In this document: piece after piece, positions 35,501 to 38,989 of the stretch
How positions within the stretch are numbered: the first letter of the stretch is position 1
How the letters are laid out: every line of letters starts with the position of its first letter
Source of the DNA: Pelargonium tetragonum
Lineage: Eukaryota; Streptophyta; Magnoliopsida; Geraniales; Geraniaceae
Direction of reading: 5' to 3'
Length of the DNA: 38,989 nucleotides
NCBI GenBank assembly: GCA_036897445.1
Contig: JAYMTL010000166.1
Span: 1-38,989, forward strand
Notes under the pieces: model-generated
What the model saw: only the letters and a program-made list of their open reading frames with translations
Database searches by the model: none
What the model was told of the DNA's origin: nothing
Program-made: the position numbers and the translations under genes

Positions 35501-38500
35501 TTTCTTAAAGTATTCAGATGTATTGCTAATTTAAGATTTATGGGTTAGTAAATAGAAGAATCCAAGAGTTTTCGTTTATATCAAGGTCCTGCAGCAATTC
35601 TCTGGCCAAAAGCAAATTCTTCTTTCTATTCTAAAGGTTTGCCTGTAAAGAGTGTCCTAAAAGCCGCCTTTTAAGCTCAGACGGGGGTATTCCCCAAAAA
35701 GTTACGGAGCTCGCATAGACAAGATTTTTATATAAAATAAACGAACCTTTGAAAAGCCTTTTAGTTAGACCACATACTCCAGTGTATTTATGCCCATATG
35801 CTTATCCCTAACTAGCTTTAATATAAGCAAATATTTGACTTTTGACTATAGCATTTCTAACAGATGTAAGAGCTAAGCTTTTTAGTTCAATTTTCTTCCC
35901 CTTCCTTATAATAGAAATCCTTGGAAAGCAAAAACCCGACTTTTTCTAAAACCAATTAAATCTGGGGGAGCTCTTAGTACACCTTAAAGGGGTCTTGACA
36001 CTTAAAAATCCTTTGCTTTTTATTAACAAATATAGTAAACCCGTCGTCTAGCAAGGAAACTCTTTAGCCCTCATTGTATTCAAATTGTTCCTTTTCCTTT
36101 ATAGAAGTACTTACAAAATTTTTAAGGACCTTGTTTTAGTGCCTAGCAATATAGGTATTCGGTTAGCTTAAGGAGAAACAAGTCTTAACTTCGCTATTAA
36201 ATTAAGGTGTATAAATCTTCGAGAAGTATAAGAAAAAACAAGGGGGCTATGCCCTCTACGCAAACAAGAAGAGTTTTTATCCTACGGGACCCCTGGAATA
36301 GGTCTTTATTTCGTTACCTACCAGAGTTTAGAGGGCCCCTATTAAGAAAAAGAAGTCTAGGGCGCGGTTTTACATACAGATTAGCTTCTGACTTTTCTAT
36401 TTTATATAAAGGGTCTTAAATTGAATATATTGAACAGCACTCATAGCGAGAGGTTTAATAACGAGTTACGGAGTCTTTTTGTAAGTAGTTTTATTCCTCA
36501 TTTTCTCGAAAAAGTTTTCTGCTTGGTTATCCTTTTTGGGGTTTTAGCCTTATTGAGATAAAAAAGTACTTCAGTATATTTTCTTATAAGCAAGCTCCCC
36601 GTTTTTCCAGTTAAAGTTAAGTAGTATAGATATAAGACTAGAGAGTCTTAATAAAGGAGCTTCAGCCTTTCTTAGTTCCAGATACAGGCCTAAAAGGAGG
36701 GCAAAATAAGTCTAATCTAAAATAAAAAACGAGATACCAAGGGTTATTTCTCTATAATCAGGACGGGGCTAAAAAGATACTAATTATATTATAAATTTCG
36801 GAGAAGCTTCTTTTATGTTTCTCACTTTTCGGCGTAAGGATAAATCAAGAAGAGGGACAAGGCTAAGAATGAGGGAAAATAGAGTGTAGGAGCCTCCCCG
36901 AATCCCTGGAATTAACACATAAGGATATATAAATAAGGGTGCGGTTAATTTTCTTATTCGGCAAGCATTTTATTAAGGGGTCCTCTAATCTAGAAATACA
37001 GGGAATAATTTGGTTAGGAGTTCCTCTAAAGCGGTAAGGGGTGCTTATAAAGCAGTCTCATTTTTATTTAGTCCTAGACTTTCTTATAAGAAATTGAATT
37101 GTAATATAAATATGGATAATTATGAGTAGTATGTGATTGCACCTAAATTTAGGAGAGATTCACAGGGGTTTTAGTCCCTTTACTAGAGGGATTTTTAGTG
37201 AGGGTTTTCTTTCTAAGAAGTGGGAGGACCTAAAACGGATCCCTTATGGGTATTTAAAAAGTTACTGAAATTCTTTGCTAAGTATAAAAAGCACAAATTG
37301 GAGAACTCCTAGTCGAGTTTACTAACTGTATTATAATAATTGAGGACAACGAGAGGCCTTGTACGTTATACCAAAAGTAGGCGCTATCTTTAATTGAGAA
37401 GCCTAAAATAAAAATATCAAAATAGAGTCTAATTCTAAAAGGGGAAACCTTGGCATACTAGCAAAAAAACCCGAATAAAGGAAGACTTCATTTTTATTAT
37501 TTCGTATCCAAAGTCTTTTGTTACTAAAGTAAACCTGAAAGCCCACCGAGGACTTTTCTGTCTCTTAAATTCCGGAAATCTACAACTACCTTTAGGGTTG
37601 CCAAGGTATAAGATAGCTAACTCCTAAGTTATAGGGACCTTTTTCAATTACAAATTAGAGTAAGAGAGGTGGAGTTACTGAAGCTTTTAATATTTAAATT
37701 TAACTCCCCGACTTTCTTTTATACAAGAATATTACCCGACTACCTCCCCTGTATAGCTCGACAACAGTAAAGACATCAAATTTTAGCTTTTCTAAACAGG
37801 CTTTTCCCATTTTCAAGCACAGGAGATACTAAAAGGTAGAGGGGCCTCCCCCAGGATAAAAACAGATTTTATTCAACAGCTCATAAAAAGCGGGACCCTT
37901 GCTTGTGATAAAAAATGAAGTAAAGTAAGGTTTTTGAACATTTTTCGTAGTCACACCGGACCGGATTGGTTAAAGACTATTAGCAGCACTTACTTGTGTG
38001 TTAAGGGTGTCCTTGCAAAAACCGGCTTATTTAACGAATCCCCTATTTGCATATCATAAATTAAGGCTCTACCTATTAGTCTTTTCAAACTCTTTTGTCC
38101 TAAAAGGGGGTTCCCTTGAATATTTAGCCCCTATTAAGCTACTCTCGATGTCCTAAAGTTAATAGTAAGTACTTTGTTTAATTTGGATACCCTATAAATA
38201 GATTAGCACTCCATTCCTGGTTAGAAAACTCTACACTCTTAAGATACTAGGAAAATACTACAATCTTAGTTTAAGCACCGCCCAAGAACTATTAAGGAAT
38301 ATTAGAGAGTTTAAGCTTACTTAATGCGAGTGCGTTTGACCTACTCAGCTTTACTTACTTTCAAAAGGACAAGAGCTGCTCCTAAATTCTAATTTTAGTA
38401 TTGACACTTCTTTATTACCTTTGTTTAGGATTTCATATCTTTATTCTGCTTTTTATTCTAAATTCTCTGGATTGCTTAAAATATAAAAAGTCGAAGTCAA

Positions 38501-38989
38501 AGGAGACCCGTTTTAAGGAAAAGGAAAAAGAAGCTTTATTCGTAATAATTTTCTCAGCACTACAAACTCTGATTAGATTTATTCCTTTCTAACTAACCAT
38601 GGCAACACATCTCTTTCAATAAAAGAGCTTTTCTTCAGTATTCTTTATGAAAAAGGAAAAAGACATATTGCATGCATATCGCAGGGTTTTTCTCATGAGA
38701 TTCAGAACACGATTCTACTTTAAGGATCTCATATCTAGTAACTGACAACCTTTCCCCCTACTTTTGAAGCTTCTTTTCATTTAAGCTAGATTAGTAAGTG
38801 TGCCCGACTGAGTTTTACAGTATACACTAAAGAAGAAAAGTCTAATCTTAATTTCTTTAACTTTCCTTTATTATGTAAAATGACATTTGATACTAGAGTT
38901 CGAACCTTTGGTTTCTAAGTTAACTTCTGTTTTATCCCTTTGAGGAAGGGGTACTGCTCTTAATAAGAATGAAGGAGAGAGTGTGCTAT
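32515..38989. other. Gene-free background, 6.5 kb
   Basis: No gene recognised. It contains the second TAGTGCCTAGCAAT word (36137-36150) and open frames of 70 codons (36207-36419) and 63 codons (38401-38592) without domains. A T-arm-like word on the minus strand near 38898-38910 (AAAGGTTCGAA) has no other arm. Confidence 0.65.

Noticed and set aside
37741-37775. ACCTCCCCTGTATAGCTC resembles the left block of the dispersed repeat.
   Set aside because: No GC tag, tail or flank similarity follows, so I did not count it as a copy.
38896-38925. Minus-strand AAAGGTTCGAAC resembles the T arm of trnQ.
   Set aside because: Only the 5' half of the T arm matches; there is no D or anticodon arm at the right distance.

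Overview
The window is about 39 kb of AT-rich DNA (roughly 35% GC by eye) with no gene I can recognise. The longest open frame has 103 codons. My own estimate for random sequence of this base composition and length is a longest frame of about 100-120 codons, so nothing here needs selection for coding to explain it. I found no rRNA core motif, no intact tRNA, no clear group I or II intron core, no CRISPR array and no insertion sequence. I therefore call no CDS.

The best clue to the source is a decayed tRNA at 1112-1175. It matches plastid-type trnW(CCA) along the D arm, the 5' half of the anticodon arm and the T arm, but has lost about 10 nt of the anticodon arm. Weaker tRNA-like relicts lie near 39-82, 5347-5410, 18171-18215 and 32443-32514. 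This points to a greatly expanded organelle genome (plastid or mitochondrial) of the green lineage, or a transferred copy of one. The sequence alone does not decide between these. The GC level is low for a seed-plant mitogenome, and the gene density is far too low for a normal plastome.

The main organised structure is a dispersed, diverged repeat family that I aligned by eye. Its core is about 150-200 bp: a left block (TTGTTAAGGG, then CCTCTT, CCCTGT and CTTATCGTTAAA), a spacer, a GC-rich tag (form CAGCGTAGCGAAGGGAGG), the block GAGGTAATGTAATTAATAG, and a tail AGTATAGACCACCTTACAC. Copies lie at 2048-2296 (+), 2604-2765 (+), 3628-3788 (+), 11971-12226 (+), 13690-13916 (-), 20249-20390 (-), 24413-24470 (+), 29361-29440 (+) and 30782-30870 (-). 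Exact matches of 21 and 22 nt between distant copies show that the family is real. Two pairs of copies (11971-12226 with 13690-13916, and 29361-29440 with 30782-30870) face each other and enclose 1.3-1.5 kb of A+C-rich sequence unlike the background.

Region by region: 1-1690 is background with two tRNA relicts. 1690-4420 is a T-rich island with three core copies. 4420-9950 is background with a trnQ-like relict, a strong hairpin, a GC patch and an (AT)13 run. 9960-11560 holds outer-repeat fragments. 11930-13960 is the first bracketed unit. 13960-20040 is background. 20040-20830 is a minus-strand repeat island. 20830-29330 is background with one short core copy and a hairpin cluster at 27892-27962. 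29330-30960 is the second bracketed unit. 30960-38989 is background with one tRNA relict.
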